Shown here piece by piece: positions 16,529-24,404 of a DNA stretch of 64,000 bases. The DNA is taken from contig NZ_CP017942.1 of assembly GCF_002764115.1 (NCBI RefSeq), forward strand, positions 62,001 to 126,000. Direction: 5' to 3'. This DNA is from Phyllobacterium zundukense (GTDB lineage: Bacteria; Pseudomonadota; Alphaproteobacteria; Rhizobiales; Rhizobiaceae). Below the pieces are notes generated by a model. The model searched no databases. It saw nothing but the letters and a program-made list of their open reading frames with translations, and had not been told where the DNA came from. Position 1 is the stretch's first letter; each line of letters begins with the position of its first letter. A program made the translations under genes and the position numbers.

Positions 16529-18751
16529 TCACTTCACAACCGAAAACTCATTGCGGCTTATACGGTAAATCGATAGGTATTCGTTCTCTTGCTCACGCGT
16601 CCCTGAAGGATTGCGGAAAACCGCGCCGCAGGTCGTCAGGTTCTTCGGATAGGCATTGCACAGGAAGTTCCCTTGCACCCAGGTCCTGCCAGTTGTCGTA
16701 CGTGAGCCGACGGTCATGGTAATGGAACCGTCCGCAGAGGCTATGCGTCTATATGGTTCGATGTCAGGCACAGTGTTGCGGCCGCGCAGTTCGTGGCCGA
16801 ACGCGAGCGACTTGATTTCCGTTCCGGTCAGCCGGTCCTTCGGATCGAGGTCGACGTCAGCGGGCAGTTCCGGAAAGCCAGCCTTACTTAGGCCGCCGAG
16901 CAGACGCTCGATATCTGCCTCGTTCTTGAAGACCAAATACTTTTGTGTGACAAGCTGGCTAGGCTCGCCGTCGTTTGCGTCCGCAATAACCTTCATCACT
17001 TTCTCCTTATAGGCCGCCACTTGCTCGCCACGCCCGAGATGACCGTAAGCTGAAAGAAGGATCTGCAAACCAAAAAACTTCGGCCATGGATCGGGCGATT
17101 GAAAGTCGATTTTCTCAAGAGAACCGATAGCTTCCTCGAACCTGTCCTGGCCGAAGTCGGCCAACCCGGCTTGGTAAAGCCGCCAGTCCGTCCAGCCCGG
17201 GTCTACACGCATGGCGGCATCGAGATAGTCACGCGCCTCCTTCGGCTTGCCGTTGAAGTTCAAGGCATTGCTCAGTTCCGAGTAATTCCAGGGATCACTC
17301 GGATCGAACGCCACCGACTTGAGCAAGACGGCCACCGCCTCGTCGGACCTATGCTCCCGCACCAGCAGACCGGCGACGAGCTGATAGTAGGCAGGCGAAG
17401 GATGCTTGGCAGCTACCTCCAAGAATTCAAATACTTTGTCGTAAGCATCGTAGGCCGAAATCCCCATGGCCGCGGCGCGTTGGTCGTTCGCATCCCAATA
17501 TGCCCAGGCAAGACTGGCGACTGCCGCGCCGAAATCCGGATCGAGTTGCAACGCCTGTTGGAAATACTTCACCGCCTGGGCAAATTCCTCGGGCGTGTTC
17601 TTGCGGTTATAAAGGTCCATGCCCCGGAGGTAGGCATCATAAGCAGCCGGATTGCTTGTACCCCCAGCGAAGTTGGACTTGCCCTGGCCACTTATCAGGC
17701 GGAGCTTGAGTGCGCCTGCGATACTCGTTGCAACCTTGTCCTGCAGTTCGAAAACGTCTGCCCACTGCCCGTCGAAACGCTCTGCCCAGAGGTGCCCGGC
17801 AGTCGCTGCATCGATCAACTGCGCGTTGATGCGCATCTCGTCACCAACTCGGCGGATCGAACCTTCCAGCAAAAATCGGACACCAAGTGCCGCCGCGATC
17901 TCGGTGGGTTTTGTCTCCTTGTCCTTGTAGGCGAAGGCCGCGTTGCGGGAGACGACGAACAAGCCGGGTACGCGCGCCAACTCAGTAGTGAGGTCCTCGG
18001 TGAACCCGTTTGCGAGATACTCCTGCTCCTTGTCGTCGCTTAGATTGTCGAATGGCAGCACGACCAACGAGGGCCGGGCGTCGGCCACCGCATGCGCCGG
18101 CGCTGTTGGGCTCGGCTCCCACGGCCGCCATGCCGCCGCGATTCCGAGGACGATGATGACGACGCCCGCAACTGCGGCGGCAATTTGCCATGAGGACCGA
18201 CGTGGTTTGGGACCGACGGTCTTGCCTGCGACGGCCGGGTCGAGCACGACACGATAGACCCGAATTGGTTCGGCGATGCTCTTGACCATTTGCTCGCCGA
18301 GCGAGGTAAAGCCGATGGGAAGCTTTCCCTTAACGTGGTCGTAGGCGGTGCCGGAAATCGCGATTCCTCCCGGTTCGGCCAGCGCCTGCAGCCGATCGGC
18401 AATGTTCACCCCATCGCCGTGGATGTCGTCCTCCTCGATAATGACGTCGCCGAGATTGATACCGATGCGGAAGTCAACTCGCCGTTCTAGCGGCGCAAGG
18501 GCATTCCGCTCCGCCTTCTGATGCTGGATTTCCACGGCACAGCGCAAGGCGTCAACCACGCTGTAAAACTCCATCAATATGCCGTCACCCATGGTTTTGA
18601 CCAGTCGGCCATGGTGCGCCGCGATCCTTGGCTCGAACACGTCCTTAAGATCCGTCTGGAAACGCGCGCGCGTACCCTCCTCGTCGATCTGGCTCAAACG
18701 GCCGTAACCGACGACATCGGCGATCATGACGGCTGCGAGGTGACGCTCCAT
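16529..18751 (-). CDS. Class III adenylate/guanylate cyclase with membrane segment, TolB/FlgO-like domain and TPR repeats
   Basis: This 740-residue protein starts with a class III cyclase domain (about residues 1-165). Both metal aspartates are present (MIADVVGYGRL and KTMGDGILMEF), the base-selecting lysine precedes the second one, and the asparagine/arginine pair is in GDGVNIADRLQ, so it should be active. A membrane segment follows (about 185-205, IAAAVAGVVIIVLGIAAAW), then a domain beginning SLVVLPFDNLSDDKEQEYLA that is common after these cyclases, then TPR-type helices. I use ATG 18751 at MERHLAAVM; the frame opens earlier at 18838, but those residues precede the domain. Signal sensed is unknown. 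Confidence 0.9.
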   Translation of the reverse strand: MERHLAAVMIADVVGYGRLSQIDEEGTRARFQTDLKDVFEPRIAAHHGRLVKTMGDGILMEFYSVVDALRCAVEIQHQKAERNALAPLERRVDFRIGINLGDVIIEEDDIHGDGVNIADRLQALAEPGGIAISGTAYDHVKGKLPIGFTSLGEQMVKSIAEPIRVYRVVLDPAVAGKTVGPKPRRSSWQIAAAVAGVVIIVLGIAAAWRPWEPSPTAPAHAVADARPSLVVLPFDNLSDDKEQEYLANGFTEDLTTELARVPGLFVVSRNAAFAYKDKETKPTEIAAALGVRFLLEGSIRRVGDEMRINAQLIDAATAGHLWAERFDGQWADVFELQDKVATSIAGALKLRLISGQGKSNFAGGTSNPAAYDAYLRGMDLYNRKNTPEEFAQAVKYFQQALQLDPDFGAAVASLAWAYWDANDQRAAAMGISAYDAYDKVFEFLEVAAKHPSPAYYQLVAGLLVREHRSDEAVAVLLKSVAFDPSDPWNYSELSNALNFNGKPKEARDYLDAAMRVDPGWTDWRLYQAGLADFGQDRFEEAIGSLEKIDFQSPDPWPKFFGLQILLSAYGHLGRGEQVAAYKEKVMKVIADANDGEPSQLVTQKYLVFKNEADIERLLGGLSKAGFPELPADVDLDPKDRLTGTEIKSLAFGHELRGRNTVPDIEPYRRIASADGSITMTVGSRTTTGRTWVQGNFLCNAYPKNLTTCGAVFRNPSGTREQENEYLSIYRISRNEFSVVK

Positions 18752-19158
18752 GTCCAGTCTTTCGCGGATTATTATGCAGTCTACAGCAGGTTGTAAGTTG
18801 AAGCCATTACTGCCGTCTTCAGGTGGGATGCATGCCACCTCGACATCGCGGAAGCTCGATCCCGCGCGAAGTCATGCGCTGTATTTTTCCGGCAACCCCC
18901 CTTGGATGAGGTTGGAGTTGAGTCCAGGTCGTGTGGGTCCCAGATTCACTCTTCGAAATGATGTCGTCCGTTGTATAATGCCCGCTTTGGTCCAATTGCC
19001 GCCCCGTGATTGCAACCTTCATAATGTAGCAGAACAGCAACGCGTTATGTCGACCTGTCCGCTTTGCGCCAGTAGCGGTCAACAGCACAGCACGCAGCGC
19101 TGACCGGCACTGGGGTCCTCCTTGAGAGGATTAGACAACCGCCCGTAGTGGACTGGAT
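18752..19158. other. Non-coding gap upstream of the first cyclase gene
   Basis: No gene with recognisable features is seen. The cyclase gene on the minus strand and the ArsR gene on the plus strand are divergent across this region, so promoters for the cyclase are expected here, but no clear hexamer pair or operator stood out. Confidence 0.4.
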
Positions 19159-19223
19159 ACTAAGGCAAGTACCTTCTTATCTTGACAGTCTTGCTTGATT
19201 ACTTTACTAAGGCACATGCCTTA
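19159..19223 (+). promoter_or_regulatory. ArsR promoter with two matching operator boxes; probably leaderless
   Basis: Two similar inverted repeats share ACTAAGGCA...CCTT: box 1 at 19159-19175 (ACTAAGGCAAGTACCTT) and box 2 at 19206-19222 (ACTAAGGCACATGCCTT), 47 bases apart. Between and overlapping them lie TTGACA (19182-19187) and TACTAA (19205-19210) with 17-base spacing. Box 2 covers the -10 element and the ATG at 19216, and the expected transcription start falls on or next to that ATG. This suggests auto-repression by the ArsR protein and a leaderless message. Confidence 0.75.
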
Positions 19224-19572
19224 CCATTCGACCCCCCTCGACCTTGCCTTTCACGCCCTCAGCGACCCGACCCGCCGCGCGGTGTTGTCGCGGCTGGCCG
19301 AGGGCGAGGTGCCGGTCAGCGCCCTCGCCGAGCCTTTCGACATGGCGCTGCCCTCCTTCGCCCAGCATCTCAAGGTGCTGGAGGATTGCGGGCTGATCGT
19401 CAGCGAGAAACGCGGGCGCAGCCGCTGGTGCAAGCTGGTGCAGGCGCGATTCGACGAGGCGGCGGACTGGATGGAAGCGGAGCGTCGGCGCTGGGCCGAG
19501 CGGTTGGATCAGTTGGAAGTCTACTTGGACAAAACGAAAGAGGATGGTGAAGGAAATGGCAAACCTGTTTGA
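19216..19572 (+). CDS. ArsR-family transcriptional regulator
   Basis: This 118-residue winged-helix repressor starts MPYHSTPLDLAFHALSDPTRR, typical of the ArsR subgroup paired with SRPBCC proteins. The recognition-helix region is ALPSFAQHLKVLEDCGLIVSEKRGR. Metal-binding cysteine pairs of the classic arsenic sensors are absent, so it is unlikely to be a metal sensor. I choose ATG 19216 over an upstream TTG at 19195 because the promoter -10 element would sit inside the longer version. It overlaps the next gene, its probable partner. Confidence 0.92.
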   Translation: MPYHSTPLDLAFHALSDPTRRAVLSRLAEGEVPVSALAEPFDMALPSFAQHLKVLEDCGLIVSEKRGRSRWCKLVQARFDEAADWMEAERRRWAERLDQLEVYLDKTKEDGEGNGKPV

Positions 19573-20035
19573 GACATGGGCGCTCGACCGCGAAATCGTG
19601 CTGGTGAAGCTGCTCAAGCACCCACGCGACAAGGTCTTCGCGGCCTGGATGGACCCAAAGGCGCTTGCCGAATGGTACGGTCCGACCGGCCTCAGCATCG
19701 AGACCCACGAAGCCGATATCCGCGAGGGCGGGGTCTGGCGGTTCGACATGGTGGGCCTGTTCGAGGGTCGGGAGCAGCGCTTCCCCAATCTCATGCGCTT
19801 TTTGGAGATCGTGCCGAACGAGCGGATCGTGATCGACTACGGCACGCCCGAGCCCAACGACCCCGACCGTTTCCGCACCACAGTGACCTTCGATGAGCAG
19901 TCCGACGGCAAGACGGTGCTGACCATGCGCCAACTCCATCCTAGCCGCGAGCGGCGGCGGGTGGTCATCGGCTTCGGCGCGGTGGAATACGGGCTACAGA
20001 CGCTTGACGGCCTCGCCGCCTGGCTGGACGGCTGA
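19556..20035 (+). CDS. SRPBCC (AHSA1-like) domain protein
   Basis: This 159-residue START/SRPBCC-fold protein of the Hsp90-activator-homology group has the usual opening ETWALDREIVLVKLLKHPRD and core motifs AWMDPKALAEWYGP and VTFDEQSDGKTVLTM. The fold makes a deep hydrophobic pocket that binds small ligands. Genes of this group are commonly coupled to an ArsR gene as here (overlap of 17 bases or more). Two starts are possible, ATG 19544 or ATG 19556; the latter matches the domain start. The ligand and cellular role are unknown. Confidence 0.88.
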   Translation: MANLFETWALDREIVLVKLLKHPRDKVFAAWMDPKALAEWYGPTGLSIETHEADIREGGVWRFDMVGLFEGREQRFPNLMRFLEIVPNERIVIDYGTPEPNDPDRFRTTVTFDEQSDGKTVLTMRQLHPSRERRRVVIGFGAVEYGLQTLDGLAAWLDG

Positions 20036-20636
20036 GTCCTTGGCCCCTCGGTGCCACTCGCGCCCGTTGCGATGGCCGAGGCGGCCTGCAGATCGAGATG
20101 TGCTGGATCGTCAAGTCACACCTTGGGGAACAGGATGGCCACGCACGATGTCTTTCGGGCCGCCGCTATCGTGATCTGCACGCCAGTATGGGCGCAATGT
20201 TGCCGGCAGCACCGAACAAGAGTCCGCTTAGGGCCAAAAGCTGTCATAACGAACCACGTTGAAGGGTTTCGAGTGTGCAGTTCCAGTCGAGACATTATGC
20301 GATTTTCGAAGCACGGACCTGACGATAGAGATTCATATTAATGATTTTCGCCCGTGAGAGATGCGAGAAGTCGATGACCTGAACGGGCACGGGATCGAAC
20401 CGATCCGGACAGTGAAAACCAGAACAGATCTTGGAGCTCAGAGCTCGCGAACAAGATCTGGATCCAATCCGCGGATCACCCCACCACTAGCGGTCTCTCG
20501 AAATGCCGCAATCAAAGCCCTCACACAAGAGCGTACTTGATCACACGTTCACGCAAAAGACTTCTTACAACGGGCGGCAACCACAGAAGAACAATTATTT
20601 TCGGAACATCTTCATCGCAACTCCATTTGAGCGAAC
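20036..20636. other. Non-coding gap with adjacent hairpins and one copy of a direct repeat
   Basis: No gene is convincing here. Two structures stand out: a perfect inverted repeat GGATCG-AAC-CGATCC (20392-20406) and a nine-pair hairpin CAGATCTTG/CAAGATCTG (20425-20433 and 20452-20460) whose loop contains GAGCTC twice. They lie about 180-250 bases upstream of the L,D-transpeptidase gene. At 20279-20314 there is one copy of a 36-base imperfect direct repeat whose other copy follows that gene. A structured leader or a scar of mobile DNA are both possible. Confidence 0.5.
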
Positions 20637-21614
20637 ATGAAAACATTTGTTGGAATGCCCACGTTCTTTCTGATCGTTTCCGTCATCGTCGCTGAAGCCG
20701 CAGAGGTCAAACCGGACGCGATCAATTCTGCATCCCTGTCCACCATCCCGGCGGAGCGCGCTTCCAAACCATCAGCGGATCCCGATCCTGCGATCGTCCG
20801 CCTCCAGGTTCTCCTCGACCGCGCGGGTACATCGCCGGGCGTAATCGACGGCATTGATGGAACGAACGTTACCAAGGCGGTGGCCAGTTTCGAAAAGATG
20901 ACGGGGATGCCCCCGGACGGCACAATCGACCCCGAAGTAATCAGCAGGCTGGAGACGGGTGGCCCGATTATCGGCACCTACACGGTCACGGCCGACGACG
21001 CGAAAGGCCTGGTGGACCATATTCCCGCAGACTACGGCGCAAAGGCGAAGATGCCCAGCTTGGGTTACACCAGCCTCGCCGAAAAGCTTTCAGAGCGTTT
21101 CCACATGCATATCGACCTGCTGACTGCACTTAATCCAAGTTCGGATTTCGTCCCTGGGGAGACAGTCCAGGTAGCGATGCCGGGTCCCCCGCGCCAAGGA
21201 AAGGTGGCCCGCATCGAAGCCGACAAGACGGCTGGGCTAGTCACGGCTTACGATAATCGTGATGTCATTCTAGCGGCGTATCCCGCGACGGTTGGCAGCG
21301 AGGACAATCCTTCTCCAGGGGGTACGCACAAGGTGAAGGGCGTCGCGCGGATGCCCGTCTTTAGGTACAACCCAAAGGTCAACTTTAAGCAAGGGAAGAA
21401 CGACAAGGTCCTCACCATCCCCAAGGGCCCCAATGGGCCGGTCGGAAGTGTCTGGATCGATCTAACCGAGCCAACCTACGGCATTCATGGAACGCCTGAT
21501 CCCGAGCTTATCAACAAAGTCGGGTCGCATGGCTGCGTTCGCCTGACGAACTGGGACGCCGAGGAGCTAGCTGGAATGGTGAAGCCGGGCGTCGTTGTCC
21601 GGTTCATCAACTAA
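20637..21614 (+). CDS. L,D-transpeptidase (YkuD) with peptidoglycan-binding domain
   Basis: This 325-residue exported protein has a signal peptide (about residues 1-22). A peptidoglycan-binding type 1 domain spans roughly residues 52-105 (LQVLLDRAGTSPGVIDGIDG, then FEKMTGMPPDGTIDPEV). The YkuD domain fills the C-terminal third with the catalytic motif IHGTPDPELINKVGSHGCVR; the cysteine nucleophile and the paired histidine are intact. It should form 3-3 cross-links in peptidoglycan or attach proteins to it in the periplasm. It stands alone between non-coding gaps that carry a repeated 36-base sequence. Confidence 0.93.
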   Translation: MKTFVGMPTFFLIVSVIVAEAAEVKPDAINSASLSTIPAERASKPSADPDPAIVRLQVLLDRAGTSPGVIDGIDGTNVTKAVASFEKMTGMPPDGTIDPEVISRLETGGPIIGTYTVTADDAKGLVDHIPADYGAKAKMPSLGYTSLAEKLSERFHMHIDLLTALNPSSDFVPGETVQVAMPGPPRQGKVARIEADKTAGLVTAYDNRDVILAAYPATVGSEDNPSPGGTHKVKGVARMPVFRYNPKVNFKQGKNDKVLTIPKGPNGPVGSVWIDLTEPTYGIHGTPDPELINKVGSHGCVRLTNWDAEELAGMVKPGVVVRFIN

Positions 21615-22026
21615 AGGTATCGGCCGCCGTGTTCCGATCGAGTTCCACACAAGCCATTATGCGATTTTCATAGTACATATACTCAGAACATCGGCATAGC
21701 GGGCAAGCTCAGCGCCGATATCCCAGAGCCCGGGATTGATCTCTCGCCACCGTTCTTTTTCTGCGATTCTAAAGCGGTGGCGTGATGATTTCCATGGAGA
21801 GATCGCCCTCAAATTCGTCAAGGGTATTCGCTGTAGCTTTCATGCAGTGTTCCGATTTAGATTGATTTCAAACCGCTAGCGTCAGTCATGGAGTATCCGA
21901 ATTTTGGGTCAAAGCCATTCCGGTTGACCCTAGTCGAGATTGAGCGGAAGCTGGTTGGCATCGGGTTCCAGCGCTCCATACATTAATAGTGCCTAATCTA
22001 AAGTCTCTCGAAATTGGGGAGAAGGG
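21615..22026. other. Non-coding gap with second copy of a 36-base direct repeat
   Basis: No gene is recognisable. The sequence at 21641-21676 matches 20279-20314 at 29 of 36 positions, including the 15-base identical core CATTATGCGATTTTC, in the same orientation. The rest of the gap contains no clear promoter or terminator. Confidence 0.5.
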
Positions 22027-22263
22027 ATGGCGAAAGATCGCATCGAACGGCGGCTTGCCGCGATTATGGCCACAGATATCGTCGGATACTCTCGTCTGAT
22101 TGAGATAGACGAAACGGATACGCTCGGTTCTATCAAACGGCTTCAATCCGCCATATTCAACCCGACAATTTCCTCCCATGGCGGTCGTCTCTTAAAATTG
22201 ATGGGCGACGGTGCACTCGTGGTGTTCAATTCCGCTGTAGACGCGCCTTGGCGCTCCTTATAG
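22027..22263 (+). pseudogene. Truncated class III nucleotide cyclase (N-terminal fragment)
   Basis: Only 78 codons remain of a cyclase domain: RRLAAIMATDIVGYSRLIEID with the first metal aspartate, and GGRLLKLMGDGALVVFNSAVDA with the lysine and second aspartate. The reading then leaves the family pattern (PWRSL) and stops at 22261-22263. The region carrying the asparagine/arginine pair and everything downstream is missing, so it cannot be an active cyclase. No continuation was seen in the next 115 bases in any frame. It is convergent with the intact cyclase gene at 22380-24098, and probably a decayed paralogue. Confidence 0.85.
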
Positions 22264-22379
22264 GTCAATTGGAATTCGCGTGTGCAGCGGTCCACACGAA
22301 CAGGCGCAGTCTTAGGTTTGAGTACAACGCAACAACCGAATGATTCGGTCAGCGAATTGTCATTGGCCGCTCAGTGATC

Positions 22380-24098
22380 TTATGGCGGCAAACCTGCTAT
22401 TATTAACGCACGGCCTAGCCCCTGGGCCTTCTCCCGATCGCGATAATACTCACGACTAATGAAGTCCGAGGCGGTGAGATCTGGCTTGCCGCCGACAGCT
22501 TCTCGGACCATTCGACTGGCTTCGTCGGCTCGATTAAGTGCCCCAAGCGCAGCTGCCCGATAGAGGCGCGATCGAATGGTCTGAAACGTGAGTTTACCGA
22601 GAGATTCGACGGATTCGGCGTAGCGGCCCAGCGCATAGAGGGCCACGCCCCGTTCCTCGACGCACCACACAGGAAGGAATGGGTCTAGCATTTCGGCTTC
22701 GTCGAGCAAGGACAACGAACGCTCGGCTTCGCCGACGAAATTATACGTCGCCGCGCATCTTGCCTTGATGTAAGCATCCGTCGGATTTAAGGCCATTGCC
22801 TTGACGTGGTGTGCCAGGGCTTCGTCAAAGTTGCCGACCATGAGTTCGAGTACGCCCATAATCCTGTTTGCCTCAGCATCGCAGGGATCAAGCTCGAGCG
22901 CGCGACGAATGTCCCGTCGACCTTGCTCGTAGTCGAAATCCGACAACCATGACGCTGCGCAGATTCTCCACGCATAGGCGGCCGCGTAGTTCGGATCGGC
23001 CTCGATCGCCTTTGTAAGCCAGCCGACGGCCTGGCGTGCATTCTCGTCGGTGACGCCGCCGAGGCGGTGATGGTCGAGCCCGCGCAGCAGGTAGTCGAAG
23101 GCGGTCATGTTTTCTGGCGGCTTTCGCCGCGCCGCAATCATGGCCGCGTTCTCCATCCGTCCTGACACGGTTGCGGCGATCTTCGCAGCGGTCTCGTCAA
23201 CCAGGGCGAAGATTTCCTCGAACGATCGCTGGATCTTGTCGCTCCAAATCACCGCTCCTTGGTCGGTTTCCGAGAGCATGAAGCTGATCGAGACCCGCTC
23301 TCCGATCTTGCGCACCTGTCCCTCAAGCACATATCGAACGCCAAGCACCTCGCCGACTCTCACCGGATCCGGGTGGGAGTCCGCAACCGCGAAACTCGCA
23401 CTCCGCGAACTGACCGAAAGACGGTGAAACCGCCCCAGTTCGACAATCAGCTCCTCGGTGAGGCCCTCGGCGAGGTAGCGTTGGTTCTCATCGGACCCTG
23501 AAACTCGGAACGGGAGCACCGCAACAGATGACGGCCGCCGTTCCTTCGTGATGAGCAGTTGCGTCGGCGCCGATTGCAGCCGATGCGCTCCGATCTCTCC
23601 GCGGACCCGATAGAGGTGCACCGACTCTGAAATGTTCTTGAATGTTCGCTCACCAATATCGTCGAATATGAATGCAGAATTACGGCGGACATGATCGAAG
23701 AGCGCACCACTCACATAGATCGAGTCTGGTTCGGCTGCTGCCTGAATACGCGATGCGAGGTTGACGCCGTCTCCGACCAGATCATCTCCCTGCACCACGA
23801 CATCCGCAATATGGAGACCAAACCGCATCCTCAGCGGCTCACTCGCAGGTTCCTGCACACCGGCAAGCGCACTCCGGATCTCGAACGCGCTGCGCACTGC
23901 GTTCACGGCGCTTGGGAACTCGGCAAGTGCTCCATCGCCGACTGTCTTGAAAACGCGGCCGTCGAGCAAACCGACTTTTTCCGAAATGAGGGCCTGACAG
24001 CTTGCCAAGCGTTCCGCTGTTTGCTCCTCGGCTCGCTCCATCATTCCCGAGTAGCCGACGATGTCGCCGACCATCAGGGCAGCCATTCTGCGCTGCAT
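22380..24098 (-). CDS. Class III adenylate/guanylate cyclase with TolB/FlgO-like domain and TPR repeats (soluble)
   Basis: This 572-residue protein begins with a cyclase domain (about 1-160): MVGDIVGYSGMM and FKTVGDGALAEF give the two metal aspartates and the lysine; GDGVNLASRIQ gives the asparagine/arginine pair. The second region starts SSVAVLPFRVSGSDENQRYL, the same type as in the cyclase at 16529-18751. TPR-like helices follow (ALELDPCDAEANRIMGVLEL). No membrane segment is seen, unlike its larger paralogue. ATG 24098 has a good AAGGAG site; the frame also opens at 24125. The protein probably makes cAMP or cGMP in response to a protein partner bound by the repeats. Confidence 0.9.
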   Translation of the reverse strand: MQRRMAALMVGDIVGYSGMMERAEEQTAERLASCQALISEKVGLLDGRVFKTVGDGALAEFPSAVNAVRSAFEIRSALAGVQEPASEPLRMRFGLHIADVVVQGDDLVGDGVNLASRIQAAAEPDSIYVSGALFDHVRRNSAFIFDDIGERTFKNISESVHLYRVRGEIGAHRLQSAPTQLLITKERRPSSVAVLPFRVSGSDENQRYLAEGLTEELIVELGRFHRLSVSSRSASFAVADSHPDPVRVGEVLGVRYVLEGQVRKIGERVSISFMLSETDQGAVIWSDKIQRSFEEIFALVDETAAKIAATVSGRMENAAMIAARRKPPENMTAFDYLLRGLDHHRLGGVTDENARQAVGWLTKAIEADPNYAAAYAWRICAASWLSDFDYEQGRRDIRRALELDPCDAEANRIMGVLELMVGNFDEALAHHVKAMALNPTDAYIKARCAATYNFVGEAERSLSLLDEAEMLDPFLPVWCVEERGVALYALGRYAESVESLGKLTFQTIRSRLYRAAALGALNRADEASRMVREAVGGKPDLTASDFISREYYRDREKAQGLGRALIIAGLPP

Positions 24099-24404
24099 GG
24101 CGAAACTCCTTAACGGCGAGATCAATCTTCCGATTAGATCATCTTGCCCGTAGGCAAGCCCGTTGTCTCAGGCAGTGCAGCAGTGTAGCTCATTGCGAGT
24201 CTGCTGCATAGAGATCCGCGCGGTGCGAACATCCGCCTTGAGCCTCCACATCCCGTACGACGAACCCGATGCCGTCGCTACGGTCATGACGGAGGGCAGC
24301 GCTACTGGCGCGAGGCATTCGCAGCCGACAGCGGGACTTGGCGACCGACAATCTAGCGATCAGCTTCGATAAAAGAAGCTGGATGTCGCGGGATGCCGTA
24401 TTAT
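24099..24404. other. Non-coding gap between second cyclase and binding-protein genes
   Basis: About 300 bases with no credible gene. The cyclase promoter should lie here; no hexamer pair could be chosen with confidence, and no terminator was evident for the binding-protein gene that ends at 24405. Confidence 0.4.

Noticed and set aside
20388..20412. tRNA-like T-arm, GGTTCGATCCC on the minus strand
   Set aside because: Only three pairs of a T-stem form, no acceptor or anticodon arm is found at the expected distance, and the sequence is better explained as the inverted repeat GGATCG-AAC-CGATCC.
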